Positions 42,570 to 51,639 are shown, counted from the stretch's first letter. The stretch is DNA of 64,000 nt from CADEDV01 sp048498035 (GCA_048498035.1 JBEHYT010000006.1:124001-188000); one strand, 5' to 3'. Translations and numbers: made by a program. The notes: generated by a model from the letters alone, not told the origin.

Positions 42570-42744
42570 ATCAGTTATAATGATTATTAAGGACGTGCAA
42601 GATACTGAGTTCCCGCCAATGCTGCGGATTCGATTCTATTGCAAAAAACGGGCTAAAACCAGGCAGCCTGCCAGTTTATTAACGGCGATTTTACGAAGGT
42701 TTGATCCCTTTTTAGCGTCCAATGGGGGAATTAATATAAAAAGC

Positions 42745-45597
42745 ATGCGAATTCGACTTTTACTGGCAGGTCTCTTGATTAGCGGAATAGTTCAGGCTCA
42801 GAGTGTTAAAGGTAAATTGCTGGACCTGGTAGACAATAAACCTCTCCAGGGCGCCACATTGAGCCTTAAGCCGGTAAAAGATACCGCAAACCAGTTCAAT
42901 ACACTGGCAGACAACAAAGGAGAATTTCGTTTTGCTGCGCTTCCGCGCGATACGTTTTACCTGGAGGTATCATCCATAGGATATGAAAACTTCCGGCAAA
43001 TTGTTGTTGTATCGGATTCCATCCCCGATGTAGACCTGGGAACTCTTTTTGTACCCAAAGCAAGCAAGGATCTCGGCGCAGTAGTGGTAACAGCAAAAAC
43101 ACCGCCCGCGCAGCAAAAAGGCGATACCACGCAATATAACGCCAGCCAGTTTAAAGTAAACCCCGATGCCACCACTGAAGACCTGATTAAAAAAATGCCA
43201 GGTATTACCGTTGATAAAGACGGAACAGTAACCGCACAGGGAGACCAGGTGAAGAAAGTGACCATCGACGGCAGGGAATTTTTTGGCGATGATGCAACAG
43301 CAGCGCTGCGTAACCTGCCCTCAGAAATTGTAGATAAGATCCAGGTGTTTGATAAACTGAGCGACCAGGCACAGTTTACCGGCTTTGACGATGGAAATTC
43401 TGTAAAGGCAATCAATATCGTTACCAAAACGGGAATTAGGAACGGACAGTTTGGACGGATCTATGCCGGTGTAGGAACAGACAGCCGCTATGCGGCAGGA
43501 GGTAATACCAGCTTTTTTAAAGATGATCGCCGCATTTCCATCGTAGGAAATTTCAACAACGTGAACCAGCAAAATTTTGGATCACAGGATCTCCTTGGCA
43601 TTACCAGCAGTGGCGGCGGTGGCCGTGGCGGTGGTCGCGGTGGCAGAGGCGGTGGCGGCTTTGGCGGCGGCGAGAATTTTTCCGTAGGCCAGCAAAGCGG
43701 CATCAGCAAAACAAATGCACTCGGTCTTAACTATTCAGATAAATGGGGTAGCAAAGTAGATGTAACGGGAAGTTATTTCTTCAACAATAGCAATAATAAT
43801 AACCAGAGCTCCAGTCGCACGGAAACGATTGGTCAGAACCTGTTCAACAATGAATCTTCCACTTCCTCCAGCCAGAATTATAATCACCGCATCAATATGC
43901 GGCTGGAATACAGGATTGATTCTGCCAACTCATTGATTATCCAGCCAAGCCTTAATTTTCAAAAAAATCATTCCGTGTCTGAATCCATGGAGAATTCGCT
44001 CTATGGCACCACAGATACCGTGAATACATCAGTAAGCAATCGCGATGTAACCCGCAACGGATATAATCTGCGTAATAATATTCTGTATCGTCACGCCTTT
44101 CACAAACGCGGACGCACATTCTCCGTAAACCTGAACACAACATTCAATAAAAATAATGGCGACACGTATTCGATTTCAGATTACCGGTTTTTCAAAAGCG
44201 GCATCATAACCGATTCTCTGCAGAACCAGTATATCGACAACCCGACCAACGGCTATTCACTAAACGCCAATTTCAATTATACAGAGCCGGTTGGACAAAA
44301 AGGGCAACTGCAGTTTAGTTATTCGCCGGCTTATTCCAAAAGCAATGCAGACCAGCAAACTTATTCTTACGATGCCGCAGGCGATAAATATTCCGACTTT
44401 GAGCCCAATCTCTCGAATAAATTTGAAAACACTACGCTTACCCAGAATGGCGGTATTTCCTATCGCCTGGGACAAAGCCGCGACAACCAGTTTGCAGTTG
44501 GTGTAAACCTGCAACACTCCAGTCTTAAAAGTGACCGGACCTATCCCACGATATCGCAGGTAGATCAGTCATTCACCAATCTATTGCCCAACCTGCAATG
44601 GCGCACCCGTCTTTCGCAGCATGCGCGTTTTAATCTCTTCTATCGCGCCAGCACCAATTTTCCAAGTGTTACACAGTTGCAGGATGTAGTAAACAACAGC
44701 AACGAACTTCGTAAAAGCGTTGGTAATCCGGATTTAAAACAGTCGTACTCGCATTATGTATCTGCGCGATATATGTTTACCAATACGCAAAAAGGACAAA
44801 GCATTTTTGCCAACCTGTTTTTGCAAACGCAACAAAATTATATTTCAACAGCAACCTATACAGCTGTGCTGGGCGACTCAACGATCCAGGGTGGCAACAT
44901 TCTTAAAAAAGGTTCACAGCTCACCAAACCAGTAAACCTGAATGGCTACAAGAGCCTGCGAACATTCCTTACATTCAGCCAACCGGTAAAATTTATCAAG
45001 ACGAACGTAAACCTGAATACAGGGTTCACCTATTCACGCTTCCCGGCGCTGATCAATGATGTGCGGAGTGTAACCGACAACTATGCAATAAATGCAGGGA
45101 TCGTACTGGCCAGCAATATCAGCGAATATGTTGATTTTAACCTGTCGTACAATGCAGCGTTCAATACGGCAAAGAGTACGGCCGTGGGTGCAGCTACGTC
45201 GCGCTATGTAAACCAGTCGGCCGGTGTTCAGTTTAACCTGCTTTCCAAAAATGGCTGGTTCCTGCAAAACGATCTTTCTAACCAGTCTTATTCCGGCTTG
45301 AGCGGTGGGTATAACCAGAGTTTCTGGTTGTGGAATGCGGGAGTTGGAAAAAAATTCCTGAAAAAGAAGCAGGGCGAACTAAAGCTGACGGTGTTTGATC
45401 TGCTGAAACAAAATCAAAGCATTTCACGCGAGGTGACATCGACGTATATTACCGATTCACAAACGCAGGTGTTGCAGCAATACTTTATGCTCACCTTTAC
45501 GTATAGCCTTAAAAACTTTGGAAAGGCGCCGGTAAATAATTCACGGCGTGGATGGGAAGGCGGTGGCGGCGGCCGGGGTTTCAGACCAGGCTATTAA
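42745..45597 (+). CDS. Outer-membrane beta-barrel receptor with Gly-rich insertion (module B)
   Basis: 950 residues from the ATG at 42745: signal peptide (to about 21), carboxypeptidase-like domain (VKGKLLDLVDNKPLQGATLSL), a plug-like region (TTEDLIKKMPGITVDKDGT, KVTIDGREFFGDDATAALRNLP, KAINIVTKTG), then a long barrel ending FMLTFTYSLKNFG and a Gly/Arg-rich tail. At about 288-310 lies a run of Gly and Arg (GGGGRGGGRGGRGGGGFGGG). The open frame continues upstream to 41878, but that part lies antisense to the DUF5606 gene and has no signal peptide. It precedes the sigma factor gene by 67 bp, parallel to module A. Confidence 0.88.
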   Translation: MRIRLLLAGLLISGIVQAQSVKGKLLDLVDNKPLQGATLSLKPVKDTANQFNTLADNKGEFRFAALPRDTFYLEVSSIGYENFRQIVVVSDSIPDVDLGTLFVPKASKDLGAVVVTAKTPPAQQKGDTTQYNASQFKVNPDATTEDLIKKMPGITVDKDGTVTAQGDQVKKVTIDGREFFGDDATAALRNLPSEIVDKIQVFDKLSDQAQFTGFDDGNSVKAINIVTKTGIRNGQFGRIYAGVGTDSRYAAGGNTSFFKDDRRISIVGNFNNVNQQNFGSQDLLGITSSGGGGRGGGRGGRGGGGFGGGENFSVGQQSGISKTNALGLNYSDKWGSKVDVTGSYFFNNSNNNNQSSSRTETIGQNLFNNESSTSSSQNYNHRINMRLEYRIDSANSLIIQPSLNFQKNHSVSESMENSLYGTTDTVNTSVSNRDVTRNGYNLRNNILYRHAFHKRGRTFSVNLNTTFNKNNGDTYSISDYRFFKSGIITDSLQNQYIDNPTNGYSLNANFNYTEPVGQKGQLQFSYSPAYSKSNADQQTYSYDAAGDKYSDFEPNLSNKFENTTLTQNGGISYRLGQSRDNQFAVGVNLQHSSLKSDRTYPTISQVDQSFTNLLPNLQWRTRLSQHARFNLFYRASTNFPSVTQLQDVVNNSNELRKSVGNPDLKQSYSHYVSARYMFTNTQKGQSIFANLFLQTQQNYISTATYTAVLGDSTIQGGNILKKGSQLTKPVNLNGYKSLRTFLTFSQPVKFIKTNVNLNTGFTYSRFPALINDVRSVTDNYAINAGIVLASNISEYVDFNLSYNAAFNTAKSTAVGAATSRYVNQSAGVQFNLLSKNGWFLQNDLSNQSYSGLSGGYNQSFWLWNAGVGKKFLKKKQGELKLTVFDLLKQNQSISREVTSTYITDSQTQVLQQYFMLTFTYSLKNFGKAPVNNSRRGWEGGGGGRGFRPGY

Positions 45598-45648
45598 ATT
45601 GGTGTTTCCCGGAGAAAGAAAAGGGAAATTTGCGTAATATCGTTGCTG

Positions 45649-45657
45649 GTCAAAACC
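45649..45657 (+). promoter_or_regulatory. GTCAAAACC motif upstream of sigma factor start (module B)
   Basis: Identical to the nonamer at 22897 and at nearly the same distance (7 bp) from a TTG start. It is preceded by TTTG at 45629. Possible autoregulatory promoter or ribosome-loading element; unproven. Confidence 0.35.
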
Positions 45658-45664
45658 AAGCGGC

Positions 45665-46237
45665 TTGGATGAACGGATATTAGTTGAGCAATTAAAACAA
45701 GGTGACGAAGGAGCTTTCAAAACCATTGTTGAGACCTGGCAAACTATGGTCTACAATACGGCATTGGGTATAGTGCAAAACACAGAGGACGCAGAAGATA
45801 TTGCGCAGGAAGCATTTGTACAGGTATACCAGTCGATCGGGAGCTTTAAAGGTGAATCCAAGTTTTCTACCTGGCTGTACCGTGTTACGGTAGCCAAGGC
45901 GCTGGACCATGAGCGGCGAAAAAAGCGAAAGAAACGTTTCGCGTTTGTTAAGAGTCTTTTTGGAGAAGAAAGCCAGGTGGTAATTCACCCGCCGGATTTT
46001 CACCATCCGGGTGTAGCGCTTGATCAAAAAGAGAATGCAGCAGTACTATTCCAGGCAATTGCCGAATTACCAGAAAACCAACGTATTGCGTTTACCCTTC
46101 ATAAGGTAGACGGGCTTAGCTACCAGGAGGTGAGCGAGGTGATGCAAACCAGTGTGTCGTCAGTTGAATCCCTTATGCACCGGGCAAAAACCAACCTCCG
46201 GAAACTCCTGGAAGACTACTATAAAGAAATGAAATAA
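45665..46237 (+). CDS. ECF-type RNA polymerase sigma factor (module B)
   Basis: 190 residues, paralogue of the one at 22912. Region 2: AFKTIVETWQTMVYNTALGIV, DAEDIAQEAFVQVYQ, FSTWLYRVTVAKALDHERRK. Region 4: LPENQRIAFTLHKVDGLSYQEVSEVMQ. The linker includes FHHPGVALDQ, again with HPGV. The upstream frame is closed by TAA at 45635 and contains no ATG or GTG, so TTG at 45665 is the only start. It precedes the PFFYTR-type membrane protein by 45 bp. Confidence 0.92.
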   Translation: MDERILVEQLKQGDEGAFKTIVETWQTMVYNTALGIVQNTEDAEDIAQEAFVQVYQSIGSFKGESKFSTWLYRVTVAKALDHERRKKRKKRFAFVKSLFGEESQVVIHPPDFHHPGVALDQKENAAVLFQAIAELPENQRIAFTLHKVDGLSYQEVSEVMQTSVSSVESLMHRAKTNLRKLLEDYYKEMK

Positions 46238-46282
46238 GCACAGGTTTTTATAACCGGCTAACGTCAAATAAAAGCACCAGTA

Positions 46283-46624
46283 ATGAAAATGAATAAACAA
46301 CAAAAGGTAGATGAGGTGATGGATAGCCTGCAAGGCATCCAGCCTGCAGCGCCCGCGCCCTTCTTTTATACAAGGGTAATAGGCCGCCTGCAGCGGGAGG
46401 AGAATGGCACCTGGGAAAGAATGGCCGCTTTTCTTTCCAAACCGGCCGTGGCTTTTGCCGGCCTGTTTATTATTATTCTTTTTAATGGATTCCTGTTGGT
46501 CAAGCAAGGCAACGTCCACACCGTTAGAACACCGGTGGCCAACAATAATGAAATTGTTACCGACAACGAATACGTGTTGGCTACAAATACCAGTTTTGAG
46601 TACGAAAATATCGATCAGCAATGA
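46283..46624 (+). CDS. Probable single-span anti-sigma factor with PFFYTR motif (module B)
   Basis: 113 residues: cytoplasmic part with VDEVMDSLQGIQ and PFFYTRVIGRLQREE, one span (AVAFAGLFIIILFNGFLLV) and a periplasmic tail rich in Asn, Thr, Glu. The positions of PFFYTR, the RE pair, the Pro before the span, and NG within it match the module A protein, while the rest differs. That marks the residues likely to matter. The last four bases overlap the next gene (ATGA). MKMN allows a start at 46289 too. Confidence 0.7.
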   Translation: MKMNKQQKVDEVMDSLQGIQPAAPAPFFYTRVIGRLQREENGTWERMAAFLSKPAVAFAGLFIIILFNGFLLVKQGNVHTVRTPVANNNEIVTDNEYVLATNTSFEYENIDQQ

Positions 46625-47124
46625 GCACTACCCGTAATAAGAACCTGTTGTTCGTCATTGCGGTATTGTTGCTGACGAACATCGCGGTATTGGTTTATTT
46701 CCTTGGCTTCAAACGCTCTGGCGACCACCCGCGTGACAATAACGACCGCAAGGGCGGATTTATGGTAGATATGCTGCAGAAAGAAGTGGGTTTTGACACC
46801 ACGCAGATGGCAGCGTATAAAAAACTAAAAGACGAGCAACGCAACAATTTTCGGCCGCTGTTCGACAGGATGCGTGGCGCTAAAGACAGCCTGTATCGCC
46901 TGCTCAGCAAGCCGGATGCCACAGACTCGATGATCAACATGGCCGCAACCAGCATCGGTGAAGATCAGAAACTCCTGGACCTGGAAACCTTCCGTCATTT
47001 CAAACGTGTCAGAACACTTTGCAATTCCCCGGAACAACAGGCAAAATACGATTCCGCAGTTCTCCACATGTTTAGTAAAATGGGCCGCCCCAAAAAGAAC
47101 GACAACGACAAAAAGCCACAATAA
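46621..47124 (+). CDS. Membrane-anchored Spy/CpxP/CnrX-like periplasmic sensor (module B)
   Basis: 167 residues: N-terminal anchor (LLFVIAVLLLTNIAVLVYFLG) and a periplasmic helical domain with EVGFDTTQMAAYKKLKDEQR, AKDSLYRLLSKPDATDS and LDLETFRHFKRVRTLCNSPEQQ. The last segment with its single Cys is the signature shared with the protein at 23787. Translational coupling to the PFFYTR protein supports a direct interaction, as CnrX does with CnrY. Pro/Gly tail of module A is replaced by a basic tail. Confidence 0.8.
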   Translation: MSTTRNKNLLFVIAVLLLTNIAVLVYFLGFKRSGDHPRDNNDRKGGFMVDMLQKEVGFDTTQMAAYKKLKDEQRNNFRPLFDRMRGAKDSLYRLLSKPDATDSMINMAATSIGEDQKLLDLETFRHFKRVRTLCNSPEQQAKYDSAVLHMFSKMGRPKKNDNDKKPQ

Positions 47125-47162
47125 CCCAGACAAAAATCTTTCTAATTATAAAACAATACGCA

Positions 47163-47588
47163 ATGAAAAAGCAGATCTTGTTGGTACTTGGTCTTTGTTT
47201 TCTCGGCATTGCAACTGTTCAGGCACAAGGTGGCGGCAGAATGAACCGCCGCACCGTGGAAGAACGCGTAGCAATGATGCATGGGAAAATTGATAGCGCC
47301 TTTAAACTTGACGCAGCAAAGATGACACAGGTAGATACGGTTTTTGCAACCTACTATCGTGGGCAGGACAATCTTCGTGAAGAGATGATGAATGGCGGCG
47401 GACAACGTCCCGACTTCCAGGCGATGCGTGAAAAAATGCAGCCGCTGACAGATGAACGCGACAAGCAGTTGAAAGAACTGCTGGGAAAAGACAATTTCAA
47501 GAAATTCAAAGAAGAGCTTGAACCTTCTATGCGGCCACAACGTGGCGGTGGAGGCGGAAATGGTTTTGGTCGCCAGCGCGACAATTAA
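47163..47588 (+). CDS. Small secreted helical protein with Gly-rich tail (module B)
   Basis: 141 residues with cleavable signal peptide (MKKQILLVLGLCFLGIATVQAQ). The mature part starts GGGRMNRRTVEERVAMMHGK, followed by FKLDAAKMTQVDTVFATYY and MREKMQPLTDERDKQLKELLGKDNFKKFKEELE, which resembles the module A secreted protein (RDQKVEKLLTTAQFKKYKE). It ends RGGGGGNGFGRQRDN. Likely a soluble Spy/CpxP-like partner of the anchored sensor. Confidence 0.72.
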   Translation: MKKQILLVLGLCFLGIATVQAQGGGRMNRRTVEERVAMMHGKIDSAFKLDAAKMTQVDTVFATYYRGQDNLREEMMNGGGQRPDFQAMREKMQPLTDERDKQLKELLGKDNFKKFKEELEPSMRPQRGGGGGNGFGRQRDN

Positions 47589-47597
47589 TGACTCCCG

Positions 47598-47626
47598 ATC
47601 CCGGCCACTGGCCGGGATTTTTTTTA
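47598..47626 (+). terminator. Rho-independent terminator of module B
   Basis: Stem ATCCCGGCC / GGCCGGGAT with loop ACT, followed by TTTTTT. It lies ten bases behind the last gene of the module. Confidence 0.9.
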
Positions 47627-48376
47627 ACTATTCATCCATTCTTTAAAGGCAGCTACATTTTCCTGGCTGATCACGATCTCTTCTTCACAGTCCGGCGCCA
47701 CGTCCAGTATCAGTTTACTTTTTGGAAAGGTTTTGATCTTTTTGATCGCATCCATTTGCAGGAGAAATTTTCTGTTTACACGGAAAAATAAAGCAGGGTC
47801 TAACTGTTTCTCAATATCCGCCAGGGATTGATCCAGGATAAATTTCCGTGCCTGCCGGTCTACAATACAAACCAGCTTGTGAGTTGCATAAAAATAAGCG
47901 ATGTCTTCAGTCCGGATGCTCACATAATCCGTTCCCCGTTTCACCAGGAATCTCTTTTTATAGCCCGTTGCAGGTTCATTGCGCCATTGTTGCAGCTGCC
48001 GGAAATTGGTAGTGAAATGTTGCTTTAATTTTTCGTACTTGTTGAGAGCGGCTTCCAGTTTTTCCTGTTTCACCGGTTTAAGCAGGTAGTCGATACTATT
48101 CTGTTCAAACGCTTCCTGCCAATAATCATCAAACGCCGTGCAGAAAATAACAGGGCTCGTAACCTGTATTTTCTCGAAGATCCTGAATGAAAGCCCGTCG
48201 CCCAGTTCAATATCCATGAACAGCAGATCAGGCATGGGATTTTCCTGCAGCCAGTTTACGGTTTCCCGTATACTTCCCAAAACGGCAATCACTTCAACAG
48301 CAGCTTCCGTTTTTCGCAACGCTTTCTGCAATTTTTCTGCTGCCGGTTTTTCGTCTTCAATAATAATCGCTTTCAT
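47624..48376 (-). CDS. LytTR-family response regulator (pair 2)
   Basis: 250 residues: receiver with IIIEDEKPAAEKL, phospho-acceptor Asp55 in LLFMDIELGDG, FCTAFDDYWQEAFEQNSIDYLLKPV, then LytTR domain (RFLVKRGTDYVSI, IAYFYATHKLVCIVD, FFRVNRKFLLQMDAI). It is six bases downstream of its kinase gene. Convergent with module B, which may be coincidental. Confidence 0.94.
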   Translation of the reverse strand: MKAIIIEDEKPAAEKLQKALRKTEAAVEVIAVLGSIRETVNWLQENPMPDLLFMDIELGDGLSFRIFEKIQVTSPVIFCTAFDDYWQEAFEQNSIDYLLKPVKQEKLEAALNKYEKLKQHFTTNFRQLQQWRNEPATGYKKRFLVKRGTDYVSIRTEDIAYFYATHKLVCIVDRQARKFILDQSLADIEKQLDPALFFRVNRKFLLQMDAIKKIKTFPKSKLILDVAPDCEEEIVISQENVAAFKEWMNS

Positions 48377-48382
48377 CTGCTA

Positions 48383-49447
48383 TTATACAATTTTTAAGAT
48401 GGGTAGTGTTACGGTAAACCTGTTTTCATCCTGCGCAATGACAATCTCCCGGTTGGTGGTGAGCAAATAACGTTCCCGCAGGTTTTGCAGGCCAATCCGC
48501 GACGATGGTTTTCGAAGTGTTTTTAACCGGATCGGATTCTCAACAACCAATAAGCTGTCTCGTAATGCTATATCCACAATCAACGGGAAATTTTCAGAAA
48601 ACTGGTTGTGCTTGATGGCGTTTTCTGCCAACACTTGCAGGGAAATAGGCGGTATCAGGAATTGGTCCAGCGCCCCCGGCGCGATATGGAGATGAAATTG
48701 CACCGCGTCTTCAAACCGGATCTTCAACAATTGGAAATAGGTAGTTACAAATTCAACTTCGTCACGCAGCAAAACAAGATCGCGCGGTTTATTTTGAAGA
48801 ATATACCGATACACTTCCGCCAGGTTATCATTGAATTGCTTTGCACGGGCAGGTTTTTCTTCAATCAAATGGCTTAAGGTATTCAACGAATTAAATATAA
48901 AATGCGGATCAATCTGGTTCTTCAACGCTTCCAGTTGCGCTTCTGCCCGCGCCCGCTCCAGTTGCTCATTACGCAGCTGCTCCGTTTCCGATTCCTTTAC
49001 CATGAACACCGTTTCATATACATGCGTAATAAAAATAACAGCTATTAGGATAATCAGTGCTGATTCTGTAACCACATTCCAGTTGATGGTGCCGGCAGCA
49101 AAAAGATGGTACCAGCCTATTAACAGCAACACGCTTACAGGAACGGTATAAAAAATAATACTCAGGCTGAGCACGCCTATTTTTTGCAACGGCTTGTTGA
49201 TCCAGTCAAAATAACTGCGCAACGTAAAGTGCAGATAGCGGTTGCCTTCCCAAATTACAAACGCGATCAGAATGGTATAAAGAAAGCTAAGCTTGATAAG
49301 CCAGTGCGAAAAGTTCTGCTGGTTAACCATGCCTGTTATTAACGGAATGGTGATTCCAAAAAAAGGGATCAGGATCAACCGGAAGCCGATATCATTGATC
49401 CGGTAACCCGTCGCATCTTTTGGTTTGTTTGTCGCGTCATTTTCCAT
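48383..49447 (-). CDS. LytS-type sensor histidine kinase (pair 2)
   Basis: 354 residues from the ATG at 49447; a GTG at 49516 extends the frame without family similarity. Four membrane spans (residues about 25-150), then QLEALKNQIDPHFIFNSLNTLSHLI with the phospho-accepting His in PHF, LQVLAENAIKHN (N box) and RIGLQNLRERYLL (G box). As in pair 1 there is no recognisable input domain. It is divergent from the DUF1761 gene. Confidence 0.93.
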   Translation of the reverse strand: MENDATNKPKDATGYRINDIGFRLILIPFFGITIPLITGMVNQQNFSHWLIKLSFLYTILIAFVIWEGNRYLHFTLRSYFDWINKPLQKIGVLSLSIIFYTVPVSVLLLIGWYHLFAAGTINWNVVTESALIILIAVIFITHVYETVFMVKESETEQLRNEQLERARAEAQLEALKNQIDPHFIFNSLNTLSHLIEEKPARAKQFNDNLAEVYRYILQNKPRDLVLLRDEVEFVTTYFQLLKIRFEDAVQFHLHIAPGALDQFLIPPISLQVLAENAIKHNQFSENFPLIVDIALRDSLLVVENPIRLKTLRKPSSRIGLQNLRERYLLTTNREIVIAQDENRFTVTLPILKIV

Positions 49448-49531
49448 CTTCGTCAGGAATGATTTCAAAGTGTAAAAATTAGAAAATAGTTTAGACAAAC
49501 CATCTTCTTTTATCACTTAAAAATTGTACAC

Positions 49532-49966
49532 ATGTCGGTAGGACCCATTAATTGGCTGGCCGTATTGGTAGCTGGCATTTCCGCGTTCGTTGTTGGCGGT
49601 ATCTGGTATTCACCGGGGCTATTTGGTCGTGCATGGATGAAAGACAGCAACCTGACACAGGAAGATATCCGCAAGGGAAACAAAGGGAAAGTGTTTGGCT
49701 GGACTGCGATTTTTTCGCTGGTTATGGCGGCAAACCTGGGGATGTTCCTGGCGGATCCACCTGCCGACTGTCCGGCAAACTGCGTTGTCCATGCCAACCT
49801 CAGCTGGGGTGCTACTGCGGGGTTCCTGGCTGGAATTTGGACCTTCGCAGCAATCGCCATTCATAGTCTTTTTGAACAAAAGCCCTGGCGTCTGATCCTG
49901 ATCAATGGTTTTTACAGCATGGTATCTCTTACGTTAATGGGTGCCATTATTGGTGTATGGCGCTAA
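49532..49966 (+). CDS. DUF1761 membrane protein
   Basis: 144 residues, four membrane spans. The family opening is clear: INWLAVLVAGISAFVVGGIWYSPGLFGRAWMK, followed by LSWGATAGFLAGIWTFAAIAIHSLFEQKPW and LINGFYSMVSLTLMGAIIGVW. Function unknown in the family. It stands first in a short run of three plus-strand genes ending at 50959. Confidence 0.9.
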   Translation: MSVGPINWLAVLVAGISAFVVGGIWYSPGLFGRAWMKDSNLTQEDIRKGNKGKVFGWTAIFSLVMAANLGMFLADPPADCPANCVVHANLSWGATAGFLAGIWTFAAIAIHSLFEQKPWRLILINGFYSMVSLTLMGAIIGVWR

Positions 49967-50023
49967 TAAGGGATGAACGATTCAGCAGTTTCCCGGCTCT
50001 GTGTGTCTTCATTAAAAAGCAAT

Positions 50024-50542
50024 ATGAAAAGGGTTCTTTTTATAATCCCGGCCGTTATGACGGCCCTGCATGGGTTTTCCCAGGGCCAGCCTCCGGCAAA
50101 TCCTTGCGCAAACAATCCTGTATATCGTTTCTTTGATTTCTGGATTGGTAACTGGGATGCGTATGGAAAGAACGGTAAGGCAGGAGAAAGTAAGGTAAGC
50201 CTGGTGCTGGACAGTTGCGTGATTTTGGAAGAATGGACCAGCAGCCAGCAGGGTTATTCAGGAAAAAGTTTCAACTCCTATAACCCGGCAACGAAGATGT
50301 GGCAGCAAACCTGGGTCGACAACCGGGGAGGTGTAACTAATTTCCTGAACAGTACCTGGGAAAAAGATAAAATGATCGTTACCACTAATAACGAAAAACA
50401 GACAGATGGGACAATGAAAGTGCAGCGGATTACGTTTACGAAGCTGGACGAAAACCGGGTGCGCCAACTGGGCGAAACGAGTGCAGACAACGGCATTACC
50501 TGGACCGTTGCCTACGACCTGGAATACCGGCGAAAGAAATAG
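50024..50542 (+). CDS. Secreted DUF1579-like lipocalin-fold protein
   Basis: 172 residues from the ATG at 50024, which begins the signal peptide MKRVLFIIPAVMTALHGFSQ. The mature part has YRFFDFWIGNWDAYGKNGKAG, VILEEWTSS, YNPATKMWQQTWVDNRGG and FTKLDENRVRQLGETS. This W-rich beta-strand pattern is typical of DUF1579/THAP4-like heme- or ligand-binding barrels. Its exact role is unknown. Confidence 0.75.
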   Translation: MKRVLFIIPAVMTALHGFSQGQPPANPCANNPVYRFFDFWIGNWDAYGKNGKAGESKVSLVLDSCVILEEWTSSQQGYSGKSFNSYNPATKMWQQTWVDNRGGVTNFLNSTWEKDKMIVTTNNEKQTDGTMKVQRITFTKLDENRVRQLGETSADNGITWTVAYDLEYRRKK

Positions 50543-50572
50543 TTGGAAAAAATAAAACCACAACCGAACAAC

Positions 50573-50959
50573 ATGAAAAATGCAATCAGCTGGTTTGAAA
50601 TACCAGCAAGCGATCTCGAAAGAGCTACTAAATTTTACGAAACGATTTTTAAAGTGTCACTAATTCCTGTGGATATGGAGAGTATCCGGATGCGGATGTT
50701 TCCGCTGGAAGATATGATGGGCGTAGGCGGCGCTGTGGTAGACAGCGGTGGTTTTCATAAACCTTCTGCTACAGACGGCCCGCTGATCTATCTTAATGGC
50801 AATCCCGATCTGCAAAATATTCTTGGCAGGGTAGAAGCCGCCGGTGGAAAGATCATGGTGCCAAAAACAGAGATTACCCCTGAATATGGCTATATGGCAG
50901 TCTTTATCGATACAGAAGGAAACCGGATTGGGCTGCATAGTGTACCGGTTGAAGGATAA
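50573..50959 (+). CDS. VOC family (glyoxalase/bleomycin resistance-like) protein
   Basis: 128 residues from the ATG at 50573. Two beta-alpha-beta-beta-beta halves: ISWFEIPASDLERATKFYETIF and IYLNGNPDLQNILGRVEAAGGKIMVPKTEI, ending YMAVFIDTEGNRIGLHS. Family members bind a metal and small substrates or antibiotics. With the methylglyoxal synthase at 58.0 kb a link to methylglyoxal cannot be inferred, because they are not adjacent and glyoxalase I residues are not complete. Confidence 0.88.
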   Translation: MKNAISWFEIPASDLERATKFYETIFKVSLIPVDMESIRMRMFPLEDMMGVGGAVVDSGGFHKPSATDGPLIYLNGNPDLQNILGRVEAAGGKIMVPKTEITPEYGYMAVFIDTEGNRIGLHSVPVEG

Positions 50960-50964
50960 GCTTA

Positions 50965-51000
50965 AAAAAAAACCACCAGGATTGTGCTGGTGGTTTTTTT
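50965..51000. terminator. Bidirectional Rho-independent terminator
   Basis: AAAAAACCACCAG / CTGGTGGTTTTTT stem with a 7-nt loop between convergent genes; A-run and T-run flank it in a way that serves both strands. Confidence 0.9.
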
Positions 51001-51015
51001 ATAACGTTGGACCAA

Positions 51016-51639
51016 CTATTTTTTACGCGTAAGTTTTATTTCCATTGTTTTGAATTCTTTCCCTGTTTTCATGTCGGGTCCGTACATCGACATGATCTGT
51101 GTGTTATTGTCAACAATTTTCAGCGTTTCCCGGAAATGACAGGTTTTTCCAGGACGGGTAGGATCAGATTGTTCTCCTTGTAGTGTTAATGTTTTGGATG
51201 CGTCATCCCAGGTGCCTGAAGTATTCAGGATGCCGGTGCCCATATTGTCGATCCAGGAGGAAACAAATTCTTTTTTTGCATTGTCATAGCCCATTGTCAT
51301 TTTTCCCTGGAAGGGCATTCCCATCATATTCCCCTCATAGGTTCCTTCCTGGTATCTTCCATCAAAGATCATTTTTGTAGACATCGTAGAACTGGCCGTG
51401 ATCGCGGGTGCGTCCGGTGACATCCACATGGACCCTTCTCCATTCCAGTTGCCACACCAGTCCGCCATCATTTTTTGCATAGAACCGGGTGTTGCGTATT
51501 CCATCCACGCTTTTTGGGCCGTAGCTGAATCCACGGCCTGCCAGGCTTTAGCAGGTTTGTTGTTGGAGACTCCCTTGGTACTATTGCAGGCAGCAAAAAA
51601 AATAGCTACCAGGCAAATAGCGATGGTTGTGTGTTTCAT
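51016..51639 (-). CDS. DUF1579 domain lipoprotein
   Basis: 207 residues with lipobox FAAC. The DUF1579 domain shows MADWCGNWNGEGSMWMSPDAP, MIFDGRYQEGTYEGNMMGMPFQGKMTMGYDNAKKEFVSSWIDNMGTGIL, and the strand pattern to the end. Likely a periplasmic lipocalin-like binding protein; ligand unknown. It is convergent to the VOC gene and shares its terminator. Confidence 0.9.
   Translation of the reverse strand: MKHTTIAICLVAIFFAACNSTKGVSNNKPAKAWQAVDSATAQKAWMEYATPGSMQKMMADWCGNWNGEGSMWMSPDAPAITASSTMSTKMIFDGRYQEGTYEGNMMGMPFQGKMTMGYDNAKKEFVSSWIDNMGTGILNTSGTWDDASKTLTLQGEQSDPTRPGKTCHFRETLKIVDNNTQIMSMYGPDMKTGKEFKTMEIKLTRKK

Noticed and set aside
41878..42744. Upstream extension of the 42.7 kb receptor, giving a protein of 1239 residues
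   Set aside because: The added 289 residues are antisense to the DUF5606 gene, have the Ala/Phe/Ser composition of a shadow frame, and would put the real signal peptide in the interior.
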